From assembly GCA_030539285.1 (NCBI GenBank), contig JAUNSH010000003.1, forward strand, positions 1 through 64,000: 64,000 nt of DNA, written 5' to 3'. Positions 1 to 8,882 of this stretch are shown piece by piece. Made by a program: the position numbers and the translations under genes. Source of the stretch: Eubacteriales bacterium (GTDB lineage: Bacteria; Bacillota; Clostridia; Oscillospirales; Oscillospiraceae). The first letter of the stretch is position 1. Every line of letters starts with the position of its first letter. Under the pieces are notes generated by a model that saw nothing but the letters and a program-made list of their open reading frames with translations, was not told where the DNA came from and did not search any database.

Positions 1-1019
1 TGCTGACCGCTGAGGTGCAGGAGCTGAAGGCCAACCCCAACCGCCGTGCCAAGGGCGTTGTCATTGAGGCCCGTCTGGATAAGACCCGCGGCCCCGTGGC
101 TACTCTGCTGGTGCAGAACGGCACCCTGAAGCAGGGCGACATTGTCATTGCCGGTACTTCCGTGGGCCGAGTCCGTGTCATGACCAACGACAAGGGCCGC
201 ACCGTCAAGACCGCTGGCCCCTCCGTGCCCGTGGAGATCACCGGCCTTGCCGACGTGCCCACCCCCGGCGACGAGTTCAACGCCGTCACCGACGAGCGTA
301 TGGCCCGTGAACTGGTGGAGCAGCGCCGTCAGGCTCAGAAGGACGCCGCCGCCCAGCTCATGCAGAAGGTGACCCTGGACAACCTGTTCGCCAAGATGCA
401 GGAGGGCGAAATGAAGGAGCTGCCCCTGATCGTCAAGGCCGACGTACAAGGCTCCGCCGAGGCCGTCAAGTCCTCTCTGGAGAAGCTGAGCAACGAGGAA
501 GTCCGTGTCCGGGTCATCCACGCGGCCGTGGGCGCCATCAACGAAAGCGATATTCTGCTGGCCTCCACCTCCGGCGCCATCATTGTCGGCTTCAACGTCC
601 GTCCCGACGCTGCCGCCCAGGCTTCCGGCCACCGGGCCAACGTGGATATGCGGTTCTACCGGGTCATCTACGATGCCGTGGACGAGATCGAGGCCGCTAT
701 GAAGGGTATGCTGGCTCCCAAGTACGAGGAAGTGGTCATCGGCCACGCCGAGGTGCGCATGACCTACAAGGTCTCCGCCATCGGCACCGTTGCCGGCTGC
801 ATGGTCAAGGACGGCAAGGTCACCCGGGATTCTCAGGTTCGTGTGCTGCGGGACAACATCGTTGTCCACGAGGGCGAGATTGGCTCTTTGCAGCGGTTCA
901 AGGACGCTGCCAAGGAGGTCACCGCCGGCTTCGAGTGCGGCATGACCGTGGCGAAGTTCAACGATATCCGCGAGGGCGATATCTTCGAGTGCTTCATCAT
1001 GCAGGAAGTAAAGAGATAA
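1..1019 (+). CDS. infB: Translation initiation factor IF-2, C-terminal part (5' end outside window)
   Basis: GTPase that delivers initiator fMet-tRNA to the 30S subunit. The reading frame is already open at the left edge, so the GTG at 15 is not the real start and the GTP-binding domain lies outside the window. About 338 residues remain: an EF-Tu-like beta barrel (GPVATLLVQNGTLKQGD and following), the alpha/beta domain 3 starting at VKADVQGSAEAVKSSL, and the last beta barrel that binds the formylmethionyl end of the tRNA, closing with GDIFECFIMQEVKR. rbfA follows, as in the nusA-infB operon of Firmicutes. Identification is secure; only the length is incomplete. Confidence 0.97.
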   Translation, partial: LTAEVQELKANPNRRAKGVVIEARLDKTRGPVATLLVQNGTLKQGDIVIAGTSVGRVRVMTNDKGRTVKTAGPSVPVEITGLADVPTPGDEFNAVTDERMARELVEQRRQAQKDAAAQLMQKVTLDNLFAKMQEGEMKELPLIVKADVQGSAEAVKSSLEKLSNEEVRVRVIHAAVGAINESDILLASTSGAIIVGFNVRPDAAAQASGHRANVDMRFYRVIYDAVDEIEAAMKGMLAPKYEEVVIGHAEVRMTYKVSAIGTVAGCMVKDGKVTRDSQVRVLRDNIVVHEGEIGSLQRFKDAAKEVTAGFECGMTVAKFNDIREGDIFECFIMQEVKR

Positions 1020-1025
1020 CCATTC

Positions 1026-1052
1026 TGCCGCGCCGCAAACCGCGGCGCGGCA
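1026..1052 (+). terminator. GC-rich hairpin after infB
   Basis: A perfect 11-bp stem (TGCCGCGCCGC, loop AAACC) lies six bases after the infB stop codon, followed by AAGGTTTT. The U-tract is short, so it may be a weak terminator or an mRNA-end stabiliser between infB and rbfA. Confidence 0.55.
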
Positions 1053-1070
1053 AAGGTTTTCTGCACGCCA

Positions 1071-1166
1071 CTGTAGGGCGGGGGCTTGCCCCCGCCGTCG
1101 GCGGAGCCGCTCGGCTCTCCTGCAACTCTGCTTCGCAGATGGCGGGGGCAAGCCCCCGCCCTACAG
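1071..1166. repeat. Palindromic intergenic repeat with perfect 26-bp inverted ends
   Basis: The left end begins CTGTAGGGCGGGGGCTTGCC and the right end (1141-1166) is its exact reverse complement over 26 bases. The interior carries smaller inverted repeats. It sits between infB and rbfA and shares the GTAGGG...CCCTAC end signature with other repeats here (15267, 17953, 46666, 48315, 56721, 59472, 61393). It encodes nothing. Confidence 0.85.
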
Positions 1167-1192
1167 TATACAATGATTTAGGAGGATGTAAC

Positions 1193-1561
1193 ATGGCATC
1201 CAATCGAATTTTACTGATCAACGAAGAGATCCAGAAGGAGCTGTCCGCCCTTCTGCGCACCGTGAAGGACCCCCGGGTGCAGGACGTGATGATCTCCATT
1301 ACCCGGGTGGAGACCACCCCCGATCTGCGCTATACCAAGGTCTACGTCAGCTTCCTTCAGAACGACAAGGCCAAGGAGGCCATGGCGGGCCTCAAGTCCG
1401 CCGCGGGCTACCTGCGCCGCCAGCTGGGCAGCAATCTGCGGCTGCGCTACGCGCCGGAGATCGTCTGGACGGAGGATGATTCCATCACCTATGGCGCGAA
1501 AATGCTGGATCTCATCAACTCTCTGGGGGTGAAGCACGATGAAGAATCTGACCCGGAGTGA
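1193..1561 (+). CDS. rbfA: 30S ribosome-binding factor A
   Basis: Binds the free 30S subunit near the 5' helix of 16S rRNA and supports late maturation, especially in the cold. The start is the ATG at 1193 behind TTAGGAGGATG; the same frame is open upstream but has no better start. The 122-residue protein matches the family length and carries the single KH-like fold, with VKDPRVQDVMISITRVE, DLRYTKVYVS and the closing segment LRYAPEIVWTEDDSI. The 3' end overlaps nrnA by 23 bases, suggesting translational coupling. Confidence 0.95.
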   Translation: MASNRILLINEEIQKELSALLRTVKDPRVQDVMISITRVETTPDLRYTKVYVSFLQNDKAKEAMAGLKSAAGYLRRQLGSNLRLRYAPEIVWTEDDSITYGAKMLDLINSLGVKHDEESDPE

Positions 1562-2489
1562 ATGCGCCCGATTTTTGTCGGAGCACGACAATTACCTGAT
1601 CCTGTCCCACCGCCGTCCCGACGGTGATACCATCGGTTCTTCCGCCGCCTTGTGTCTGGGTCTGCGGCAGCTGGGGAAGACTGCCTTTGTGCTGGAAAAT
1701 AAGGAAGTTTCCGAACGGTTTCGTTGGCTTCATGAGGGACTGACAAAATCCGCGCCGGAAGGTGGGGAAACCATCGTCAGCACCGACGTGGCCTCTCCCT
1801 CCATGCTGCCGGAAGCGTTCCAGAGCCTGCTTGGCGGCATCGCTCTGCGCATCGACCACCACGGCAGCGCTACCTCTTTCACCGACGCGGAGTTGGTGGA
1901 CCACCACAGCGCTTCCTGCGCGGAGCTGATCCTGGATGTGCTGGACCTGATGGGCGTGAAAGCCGACCAGAAGATCGCCGAGGCGGTGTACGTGGGCACC
2001 TCCACGGACACCGGCTGCTTCCGCTATTCCAACACCACCGCCCACACCTTCCAGACTGCCGCCCTGTGCGCCCAGGCCGGGGCACGCATCTATGAGCTGA
2101 ATCAGGAGCTGTTCGAGACGAATACGCTGGGGCGGCTGAAGATGCAGGCGTGGATCGTGGAGCATATGAAAATGCTGGCAGGCGGGACCATGGCCATCTG
2201 CGCCATTCCCCGGGCTGTTGAGGAAGAGATCGGCGTCAATCAGGACGATATGGATAACATTTCCTCCTTCCCCCGGACTGTGGCGGGGGTCCGTGTGGCG
2301 GCGACCCTCCGGGAGACTGCTGAGGGCGACACGAAAATTTCTGTCCGGGCGGTGCCGGGCTACGATGCCGCCAGGGTCGCTGAGAAATTCGGCGGCGGCG
2401 GACATAAGGGCGCGGCCGGGGCCAGTCTGAAAATGCCCCTGAAGGACGCGGCGGATGCCGTGGAAAAGGCTATGCTGGAGCTGGGATAA
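1539..2489 (+). CDS. nrnA: DHH-family phosphoesterase: nanoRNase / pAp phosphatase
   Basis: Degrades 2-5 nt RNA fragments from the 3' end and, in the family, dephosphorylates pAp to AMP, using Mn2+. The 316-residue protein shows the DHH domain metal ligands in LSHRRPDGDTIGSS (His24, Asp28, Asp30), the DHH triad at residues 106-108 (IDHHGS), a further Asp in GTSTDTGCF, and the DHHA1 substrate motif GGGGHKGAAG near the C-terminus. It overlaps rbfA and is followed four bases later by truB, the usual Firmicutes order. The family is certain; the exact substrate range is inferred from Bacillus NrnA. Confidence 0.93.
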   Translation: MKNLTRSECARFLSEHDNYLILSHRRPDGDTIGSSAALCLGLRQLGKTAFVLENKEVSERFRWLHEGLTKSAPEGGETIVSTDVASPSMLPEAFQSLLGGIALRIDHHGSATSFTDAELVDHHSASCAELILDVLDLMGVKADQKIAEAVYVGTSTDTGCFRYSNTTAHTFQTAALCAQAGARIYELNQELFETNTLGRLKMQAWIVEHMKMLAGGTMAICAIPRAVEEEIGVNQDDMDNISSFPRTVAGVRVAATLRETAEGDTKISVRAVPGYDAARVAEKFGGGGHKGAAGASLKMPLKDAADAVEKAMLELG

Positions 2490-2492
2490 ACC

Positions 2493-3353
2493 ATGGACGG
2501 TATTGTGATCGTAGACAAGCCCCAGGACTGGACCAGTCAGGACGTGACCGCCCGGCTGCGGCGGGTGTTTGGCACCCGGCGCATCGGCCACGGCGGCACT
2601 CTTGACCCCATGGCCACCGGCGTGCTGCCGGTGTTCGTGGGCCGGGCCACAAGGGGCGTGGAATTTTTTGAACACGCGGAAAAAACCTATGAAACCGTCC
2701 TTCGGTTAGGCCTGACCACCGACACCGAGGACATCACCGGCACGGTGCTGACGGAAGCATCTGTGTCCGTCACGGATGAACAGATCGCGAAGGTACTGGA
2801 TGCTTTCCGGGGGGAGATCATGCAGACGCCCCCCATGTATTCCGCTTTGAAGGTCAACGGTCAGAAGCTCTGCGACCTGGCCCGGAAGGGAAAAACCGTG
2901 GAGCGCCAGCCCCGGCCTATTACCATTCACGAGCTGACATTGCTGGAACGGGGAGAAAGCACCCTGCGTCTGCGGGTCCGCTGCTCCAAGGGCACCTACG
3001 TCCGCACCCTGTGCAAGGATATTGGGGAAGCATTAGGCTGCGGCGGCTGCATGGAGAGCCTGCGCCGGGTGCAGGCGGGAGAGTACACCATTTCCGAAGC
3101 GGTGCCTTTACAGGAACTGCTGGACACCGCCGAACCCGAACGGTATCTGCGGGGCGTGGACACCATATTCCGCAATTACCCCGTCGTAACGCTGACTGCC
3201 AATCAGGAGAAGCGCTGCCGCAACGGCAATTCTTTCTCTGTCAAGCTGGAAGAAGGGACCTACCGGGCCTATAGCCAGAGCGGGGAATTTCTCATGCTGG
3301 CTAAGGTGGAAGATGGGGTTATGGTAACTGTTAAGAGCTTTTTTGCGGTATAA
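2493..3353 (+). CDS. truB: tRNA pseudouridine(55) synthase
   Basis: Isomerises U55 in the T-loop of tRNAs. The 286-residue protein opens with the TruB box GIVIVDKPQDWTSQDV and has the catalytic aspartate in GGTLDPMATGVLP (Asp38). It also has the conserved YSALKVNG and RVRCSKGTYVRTL segments. The C-terminal part after about residue 225 is the PUA-like region that contacts the acceptor side. It starts four bases after nrnA and is likely co-transcribed with it. A hairpin lies directly behind it. Confidence 0.96.
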   Translation: MDGIVIVDKPQDWTSQDVTARLRRVFGTRRIGHGGTLDPMATGVLPVFVGRATRGVEFFEHAEKTYETVLRLGLTTDTEDITGTVLTEASVSVTDEQIAKVLDAFRGEIMQTPPMYSALKVNGQKLCDLARKGKTVERQPRPITIHELTLLERGESTLRLRVRCSKGTYVRTLCKDIGEALGCGGCMESLRRVQAGEYTISEAVPLQELLDTAEPERYLRGVDTIFRNYPVVTLTANQEKRCRNGNSFSVKLEEGTYRAYSQSGEFLMLAKVEDGVMVTVKSFFAV

Positions 3354-3356
3354 AAA

Positions 3357-3377
3357 GCCTTCCCCAAAGGGGAAGGC
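3357..3377 (+). terminator. Short hairpin between truB and ribF
   Basis: GCCTTCCCC, loop AAA, GGGGAAGGC, beginning four bases after the truB stop. The following CATATTCTG has no good U-run. The same stem forms both ends of the repeat at 8687-8820, so this may be a minimal repeat copy acting as an mRNA-end hairpin. Confidence 0.5.
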
Positions 3378-3404
3378 ATATTCTGTTAGACGGACTTGAA
3401 AAGT

Positions 3405-4343
3405 ATGAAGAACAAAACGATTTACGCGCTGGGCTTTTTTGACGGCGTACACATAGGACACGCGGCTCTGCTGGAGACCTGCCGGGAGTTGGCCCGGGAG
3501 GGCCGGTGGAACAGCGGCGTGGTGACCTTTTCCGCTCACCCGGACACGCTGGTGATGGGGCAGACACCCCGGCTGATCAACACCCCGGAGGACCGGGAGC
3601 GGCTGCTGCGGCAGGGCTACGGCGTGGACAGCGTGGTGACGCTGCCCTTTGACAAAAAAATGCGGGACATGCCCTGGAAGGATTTCCTGGAGCTGCTGCG
3701 CCGGGACTACGACGCGGCGGGCTTCGTCTGCGGCGCGGACTTCCGCTTTGGCGCGGGGGGCGCGGGCAACGCGGGGCTGCTGGCGGTCTACTGCCGGGCG
3801 GAGAGCCTGCCCTGGGCTGTGGTGCCGGAGCAGACCCTGGACGGCATCCGCATTTCCAGCACCTACATCCGGGAGCTGATCATGGACGGCGAAATGTCCA
3901 CAGCGGTGAAATTTCTGGGCCACCCCCACATCCTCACCGGGAAGGTGATCCACGGGCGGCATCTGGGCAGCACTCTGGGCATCCCCACCGCCAATCTGCG
4001 GCTGCCGCCGGAGCTGGCGGTGCCGAAATTCGGCGTTTACATGTGCCGGTGTGTGCTGGATGGAAAGACTTACCCGGCAGTGACCAACGTAGGCGTCCGG
4101 CCCACAGTCAATGGGCAGGACGTGACGGTGGAGCCGTGGATCCTGGACTACGAGGGCGACCTGTACGGACGGGAGCTGACGTTGGAATTCTACCGCTTCC
4201 TCCGCCCGGAGCGGAAATTCCCGGATCTGCAGTCTCTCAAGGAGGAAATTCTCCGCAATGCCGACCAGACCCGGGAATACTTCCGGCAAAGGCCTGTTCA
4301 AACAACGTTCAATTTCCAGCCCTTGTTTTCTGTCGAAAAATAG
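3405..4343 (+). CDS. ribF: Bifunctional riboflavin kinase / FAD synthetase
   Basis: Converts riboflavin to FMN and then to FAD. The N-terminal nucleotidyltransferase domain starts with YALGFFDGVHIGH (the HIGH-type motif) and includes ISSTYIRELI; the C-terminal flavokinase domain starts around LGHPHILTGKVIHGRHLG and carries the GIPTANL motif and NVGVRPT. The total of 312 residues is normal. I chose ATG 3405 over the in-frame TTG at 3396; neither has a strong ribosome-binding site. The last codons contain a promoter for the CapA-like gene. Confidence 0.95.
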   Translation: MKNKTIYALGFFDGVHIGHAALLETCRELAREGRWNSGVVTFSAHPDTLVMGQTPRLINTPEDRERLLRQGYGVDSVVTLPFDKKMRDMPWKDFLELLRRDYDAAGFVCGADFRFGAGGAGNAGLLAVYCRAESLPWAVVPEQTLDGIRISSTYIRELIMDGEMSTAVKFLGHPHILTGKVIHGRHLGSTLGIPTANLRLPPELAVPKFGVYMCRCVLDGKTYPAVTNVGVRPTVNGQDVTVEPWILDYEGDLYGRELTLEFYRFLRPERKFPDLQSLKEEILRNADQTREYFRQRPVQTTFNFQPLFSVEK

Positions 4344-4351
4344 GGTATAAT
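4323..4351 (+). promoter_or_regulatory. Putative promoter of the capA-like gene
   Basis: TTGTTT and TATAAT separated by 17 bases, overlapping the end of ribF; the start codon is 33 bases downstream of the -10 box. Confidence 0.6.
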
Positions 4352-4383
4352 CTACAGCACAAACCAAGCGGGGAGGGATCGCA

Positions 4384-5691
4384 ATGCCGCAGCAGGACGA
4401 TGGAATGGAAAAGCGCCGACAAAAACGGGAAGCCCAGCGCAAGCGCCGTCAGGCCCAGGTGCGCAGGATGCGGCTGACCATGCTGCTGGCTGTGGTGCTG
4501 CTGGCCGCCTGCGGTTTTGGCATCTACAAGCTGACGCAGAGCGCGGACAGTGTGGAAACGATGCAGCAGACTGCCACCGTACCCACCACCGAGGAGACGA
4601 AGGAAACCACGCCCATCCAGAAAAGCCCCATCACCACCATCCATATCCGGGCCGCCGGAGATCTGAACGTCACCGACGCGGTGGTGAACGCCGGTATGTC
4701 GGTCAGCAGCTACGATTTCAGCCCTGTTTTTAAGGATGTGGCGTCGATTTTGTCGGATGCCGACCTGACGGTGATGAATTTTGAGGGCAATGTCTGCGGC
4801 GCGCCTTATGGCTCCGAGAGCACCTCTGCCCCGGCGGAGCTGCTGGAAGCGCTGCGGGGCTGCGGCGTGGACCTGCTGCAAATGGCCAATTCCTGCTCCA
4901 TCAACAACGGCCTCAATGGTCTGACCTCGACCCTCCGGGCCATCCGGGCCGCGGGCATCGAGCCGGTGGGGGCCTTTGCCTCCTCTGAGGAATTTGAGCA
5001 GTCCAAGGGCTATACTATGACGGAAATTCAGGGCGTCAAAGTGGGCTTTGTGGCCTTCACCAAGGGCCTTGGCGGACGGGGCATGCCTGCGGGCAACGAG
5101 GACCTGGTGAACATCCTTTATACCGACTACGCCACAGAATACAAAGAGATCGATAAGACCCGCATTACCTCCATCCTCAAGTCCATGGAGGCGGAAAAAC
5201 CGGATCTTACCGTGGCGCTGCTGCACTGGGGCAGCGAGTACAACGACGACATCAGCAAGACCCAGACCCAGCTGGTATCCCTGCTCCAAAAGAGCGGCGT
5301 GGACGTGATCATCGGCACCCACCCCCACACTCTGCAAACCATTGAGTTTGACAAGAGCGCGGGCACGCTGGTCGCCTATTCGCTGGGTGATTTCTTCGGC
5401 GACGCGGAACGGGGCGCCACAAACTATTCCGTGATCCTGGATATTGAGATCACCAAGGATGCTAACGCCGGCACCACCAAGGTGACGGACTTCACCCTTC
5501 ATCCCATCTACACTGTAACGGAAACGGAGTGCGTGGGCAACAGTGACCGCCGGGTGGTTCGGATCGAAACGGCCCTGTCGGCCTATAACGGCAATTTCCT
5601 GGATAAGGTGACGGATACCTGTAAGAGCAATATGGAGTACGCCCTGACCCGTATCGACGAGCGCACCGCCATGCAGGAGGAAGAAGATTAA
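4384..5691 (+). CDS. CapA-family (poly-gamma-glutamate synthesis type) metallophosphoesterase-like protein
   Basis: The protein (435 residues) has a very basic N-terminus (residues 9-30, mostly Lys/Arg/Gln), a hydrophobic segment at about 31-49 and an acidic/threonine-rich linker, then the CapA domain from about residue 88 (RAAGDLNVTD). Typical family motifs follow: VMNFEGNVCG, LLHWGSEYND, IIGTHPHTLQ and YSLGDFFGD, which supply the metal-binding His/Asp/Asn residues. The hydrophobic segment ends in LLAAC, so it could be a lipobox or a simple membrane anchor. CapA proteins act outside the membrane in capsule or wall polymer handling, but many relatives have no tested function. It stands alone, with its own promoter and terminator. 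Confidence 0.88.
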   Translation: MPQQDDGMEKRRQKREAQRKRRQAQVRRMRLTMLLAVVLLAACGFGIYKLTQSADSVETMQQTATVPTTEETKETTPIQKSPITTIHIRAAGDLNVTDAVVNAGMSVSSYDFSPVFKDVASILSDADLTVMNFEGNVCGAPYGSESTSAPAELLEALRGCGVDLLQMANSCSINNGLNGLTSTLRAIRAAGIEPVGAFASSEEFEQSKGYTMTEIQGVKVGFVAFTKGLGGRGMPAGNEDLVNILYTDYATEYKEIDKTRITSILKSMEAEKPDLTVALLHWGSEYNDDISKTQTQLVSLLQKSGVDVIIGTHPHTLQTIEFDKSAGTLVAYSLGDFFGDAERGATNYSVILDIEITKDANAGTTKVTDFTLHPIYTVTETECVGNSDRRVVRIETALSAYNGNFLDKVTDTCKSNMEYALTRIDERTAMQEEED

Positions 5692-5763
5692 ACGGGAAGC
5701 GGTTTCTGCCCAATGTCATTAAGATAGTGACACTGGCCTGCACCCCCCACTTATCATGAACGA

Positions 5764-5790
5764 GTGCATCCTGCGAGGGATGCACTTTTT
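5764..5790 (+). terminator. Rho-independent terminator after the capA-like gene
   Basis: GTGCATCC, loop TGCGAG, GGATGCAC followed by TTTTTCT. Confidence 0.85.
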
Positions 5791-5864
5791 CTGTAAAAAG
5801 AGCATGACAAGTAAGCAGATCGCAAAATCCGCTTAAAAAGACTATTCATACTGATATAAAAATA

Positions 5865-5894
5865 CCCCTATGCCACTTTTTCATAGCATAGGGG
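5865..5894. other. Stem-loop in the capA-ansA intergenic region
   Basis: Perfect 9-bp stem CCCCTATGC / GCATAGGGG around a T-rich 12-base loop. It lies in the 330-base gap between the capA-like terminator and the ansA promoter, which otherwise holds no gene I can see. It may be a second terminator or a small repeat. Confidence 0.5.
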
Positions 5895-5964
5895 CATTGC
5901 GCAAAATTAACTTAATGGTATTGGGTTTCTACCGCTTCCTTTTTTGCGTTCTCCGGGTTTTTTC

Positions 5965-5993
5965 TTGCTATTTATTCCCGGTTGGGCTATAAT
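5965..5993 (+). promoter_or_regulatory. Putative ansA promoter
   Basis: TTGCTA, 17-base spacer, TATAAT. The ansA ATG follows 28 bases after the -10 box, behind the ribosome-binding site AAAAAGGAG. Confidence 0.65.
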
Positions 5994-6021
5994 ATAAAGA
6001 TAAAAGAAAAAGGAGTCCATT

Positions 6022-7020
6022 ATGATCTCCCAAAAGAAAATACTGCTGCTGACCACCGGAGGCACCATCGCCTCCCTGCCCGGCGGGGATGGGCTGGAGC
6101 CTCACCGCTCGGAAGTTATGGAGCGGGAGCTGGATCAGCTTCGCACCTATTACGATATCACGGTGGAGGACGTGATCTGCCTGGATTCCTCCAACATCCG
6201 CCCGGAGGAATGGCAGCTCATTGCCCGGCGGATCTTTGAGAAACGGGTGGGCTTCGACGGCATCGTGGTGTCCCACGGCACGGACACCATGGCCTATACC
6301 GCTTCGGCAGTGACCTTCATGCTGCCGAACATCGACTTGCCGGTGGTGTTCACCGGCTCCCAGCTTCCCCTGGCGGACATGCTCTCCGATGGGCCGGACA
6401 ATCTGCGCACCGCCTTCGCCATGGCGGCGTCGGGGCATCCCGGCGTGTTTCTGGCCTTTGACCGAAAGGTCATGCTGGGCTGCCGGGCGGTGAAGGTTCG
6501 GGCCTCCGGCTTTTCCGCCTTTGAAAGTGTCAATGCCCGCTACGCGGCCCAGGTCAGCAACCGGGGCCTTGTGGTGGATCCCCGGGTGCTGCCAACACCA
6601 AATGGGGAGCCTGCCCTATGCCCGCAGATCAGCCAGAGCGTGTTCCTGCTGAAGCTGACCCCCGGCCTGAATCCGTCCGTTTTCGAGATGCTGGCGGCCA
6701 TGGGCTACCGGGGCATCGTCATTGAAGCCTTTGGTCTCGGCGGCGTCAACGTGCTGCATAAGGGCCTGCGGGGCATCCGCCGGGCGGTGGAGGACGGCAT
6801 CAGCGTGGTAGTCACGACCCAGTGCCTCTACGACAGCGCCAATCTGAAGGTCTATCAGGTGGGCAGCAAGCTGCTGGAGCTTGGCGTCATTCAGGGCCGG
6901 GACATGACCTCGGAAGCCGCCATGACCAAGCTCATGTGGGCCATTGGGCAGGGCATGAGCCCGGAAGAAATCGCCGGTCTGTTCCAAAAGAACCTTGCGG
7001 GCGAAATCACTGCCCCCTAA
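6022..7020 (+). CDS. ansA: L-asparaginase, type I-like
   Basis: Hydrolyses L-asparagine to aspartate and ammonia. The 332-residue protein has both asparaginase signatures: LLLTTGGTIAS at residues 8-18, with the nucleophilic Thr in TGGT, and VVSHGTDTM with the second catalytic Thr-Asp pair at about 87-88. No signal peptide is visible, which fits the cytoplasmic type I enzymes rather than secreted type II. A good AAAAAGGAG ribosome-binding site precedes ATG 6022. The pyrophosphatase gene follows after 46 bases and may share the transcript. Confidence 0.93.
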   Translation: MISQKKILLLTTGGTIASLPGGDGLEPHRSEVMERELDQLRTYYDITVEDVICLDSSNIRPEEWQLIARRIFEKRVGFDGIVVSHGTDTMAYTASAVTFMLPNIDLPVVFTGSQLPLADMLSDGPDNLRTAFAMAASGHPGVFLAFDRKVMLGCRAVKVRASGFSAFESVNARYAAQVSNRGLVVDPRVLPTPNGEPALCPQISQSVFLLKLTPGLNPSVFEMLAAMGYRGIVIEAFGLGGVNVLHKGLRGIRRAVEDGISVVVTTQCLYDSANLKVYQVGSKLLELGVIQGRDMTSEAAMTKLMWAIGQGMSPEEIAGLFQKNLAGEITAP

Positions 7021-7066
7021 CGTTCACTTTTCAACTTTTAACTAAATTCCGCTGGAGGTGCTTATT

Positions 7067-8680
7067 ATGGACCCCATTTACGTCACCGGACACCGCAATC
7101 CCGATACTGATTCCATTGTGGCAGCCATTGCCTACGCCGCTCTGCACAACGCCTGCGGCGACCGGGAGTATGAAGCGGCCTGTCTGGGCCAGATCTCTGA
7201 GGAGACCCAGAACGTGCTTGACCGCTTCGGCTTTCAGGCTCCTACCCGGATCACCAACCTGTACAACCAGGTGCGGGATCTGGATTTTGACACTCCGCCC
7301 ATCCTCAATACCGGCGTGTCCGTGAGTCTTGCCTGGGATGAGTTCGCCTCCTACCCCGCCATCGCCGCCGTGCCCGTGGCCAAGGAGGACGGCACCCTCT
7401 ACGGCATCCTGTCCCGGACGGACATTGCCAGCTACAATATGTCCGGCATCACCTCCGGGATGCTGGAAGAGGTGCCCCTGTTCAATCTCCTGTCCGTGCT
7501 GGAAGGAAAGGTGCTCAACGAGGCCGGGGAAAATACGGACACTATCACCGGCGAGGTGGTCATCGCCCTGCCCCAGGATCAGGAGAACCTGCTGTTCCAG
7601 AAGAAGGAGTCCATCGTCCTGTGCGGACACCAGCCGGACATGATCCGCAGGGCTTTGGAAATGAATGTGAACTGCCTGGTGCTGTGCCAGGCGGCCCTGC
7701 CCCCGGAACTGCGGGATTTCCCCACGGAGACGGTCATTATCACTACCCCCTTTGACGCCTACCGGGCCAGCCGGCTTTTGTTCCAGTCCACTCCCGTGGG
7801 CCGGATCTGCAACACCAAGGGCCTGATCTGCTTCCACCTCAACGACCGGGTGGACGATGTCCGCGAGGTGGTGCTCAAGTACCGCCATCCCAGTTACCCC
7901 ATTCTGGACGGCAAGGAAAAGGTTGTGGGCGTTCTGACCCGGTATCATCTGCTGCGTCCCCGGAGAAAACGGGTGGTGCTGGTTGACCATAACGAGGCCT
8001 CCCAGTCCGTGCAGGGCCTTGACCAGGCGGAAATCTTAGAGATCATCGACCACCACCGTCTGGCGGATGTCCAGACCAGCAGCCCCATTTACGTGCGCAA
8101 CGAGCCGGTAGGCTCCACCAACACCATCATTGCCAGTATGTTCCAGGACCGTGGCCTGATGCCCTCGGCGGGGCTGGCGGGAATGATGGCGGCGGCCATC
8201 CTGTCGGACACGCTGATGTTCAAATCTCCCACCTGCACCCAGCGGGATATCCGCACAGCGGAGCGGATGGCCCGGATCGCCAACGTATCTCTGGACGAGC
8301 TGGGCAAGACCATTTTCTCCAACGCCGTGGATCACAAGAGCGTGGAGGAAATGCTGTTCACTGATTACAAGGAATTCCACGTGGCGGGGCACTCCCTTGC
8401 CGTGGCCCAGCTGACCTGCGTGGATTCGGCGGGTGTGCTGAACCGGAAAGACGAGATCTTGGAGCGGATGCGGCGGCACAGGGAGGAAAAGGGCTTCGAT
8501 CTGATGCTGCTGATGGCTACCGATGTGATGTTGGAGGGCACCCAGATCCTTTATGCGGGCGACGACGAGTCCATCCGGCAGGCTTTCAACGTGGTGCCGA
8601 AGGACAACACTGCCTTCCTGCCCCGGATCATGAGCCGGAAAAAGCAGGTCATTCCCATGCTGTCGGATTTGTGGAGCTGA
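7067..8680 (+). CDS. CBS-domain manganese-dependent inorganic pyrophosphatase (family II)
   Basis: Hydrolyses pyrophosphate; in characterised CBS-type enzymes activity is tuned by adenine nucleotides. The protein has 537 residues, versus about 310 for simple family II enzymes. Metal-binding motifs are GHRNPDTDS (His9, Asp13, Asp15), VDHN (307-309) and IIDHH (328-330). Between them lie two CBS-like stretches (about 75-125 and 248-297) separated by a DRTGG-like region (about 150-245). The C-terminal DHHA2 domain ends with MSRKKQVIPML. ATG 7067 has GGAGGTG upstream and is preferred over the in-frame ATG at 7058, which would overlap that site. Confidence 0.92.
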   Translation: MDPIYVTGHRNPDTDSIVAAIAYAALHNACGDREYEAACLGQISEETQNVLDRFGFQAPTRITNLYNQVRDLDFDTPPILNTGVSVSLAWDEFASYPAIAAVPVAKEDGTLYGILSRTDIASYNMSGITSGMLEEVPLFNLLSVLEGKVLNEAGENTDTITGEVVIALPQDQENLLFQKKESIVLCGHQPDMIRRALEMNVNCLVLCQAALPPELRDFPTETVIITTPFDAYRASRLLFQSTPVGRICNTKGLICFHLNDRVDDVREVVLKYRHPSYPILDGKEKVVGVLTRYHLLRPRRKRVVLVDHNEASQSVQGLDQAEILEIIDHHRLADVQTSSPIYVRNEPVGSTNTIIASMFQDRGLMPSAGLAGMMAAAILSDTLMFKSPTCTQRDIRTAERMARIANVSLDELGKTIFSNAVDHKSVEEMLFTDYKEFHVAGHSLAVAQLTCVDSAGVLNRKDEILERMRRHREEKGFDLMLLMATDVMLEGTQILYAGDDESIRQAFNVVPKDNTAFLPRIMSRKKQVIPMLSDLWS

Positions 8681-8686
8681 AAAAAT

Positions 8687-8820
8687 GCCTTCCCCTTTGG
8701 GGAAGGTGGCCGAGCGCAAGCGAGGTCGGATGAGGTGTATCCTGCTGCTTTTTCGGGCGGAGCGATTTGACCCTCATCCGTCTCGCCTTCGGCGATCCAC
8801 CTTCCCCAAAGGGGAAGGCT
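8687..8820. repeat. Palindromic intergenic repeat with CCTTCCCC(A/T)..GGGGAAGG ends
   Basis: Both ends are small hairpins built from CCTTCCCC and GGGGAAGG, and the interior contains GGTCGGATGAGG and CCTCATCCGTC, which pair with each other. The whole block can fold into one long stem. The end hairpin is the same as the isolated one after truB (3357-3377). It separates the pyrophosphatase gene from holB. Confidence 0.8.
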
Positions 8821-8828
8821 TTGGTGCG

Positions 8829-8857
8829 TTTACTTTTTTCAAAAAGTGTGATATAAT
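8829..8857 (+). promoter_or_regulatory. Putative holB operon promoter
   Basis: TTTACT, 17-base spacer, TATAAT just behind the repeat; holB starts 26 bases after the -10 box. Confidence 0.65.
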
Positions 8858-8882
8858 CACTCTTTAATCAGGAGGTGGGGGC

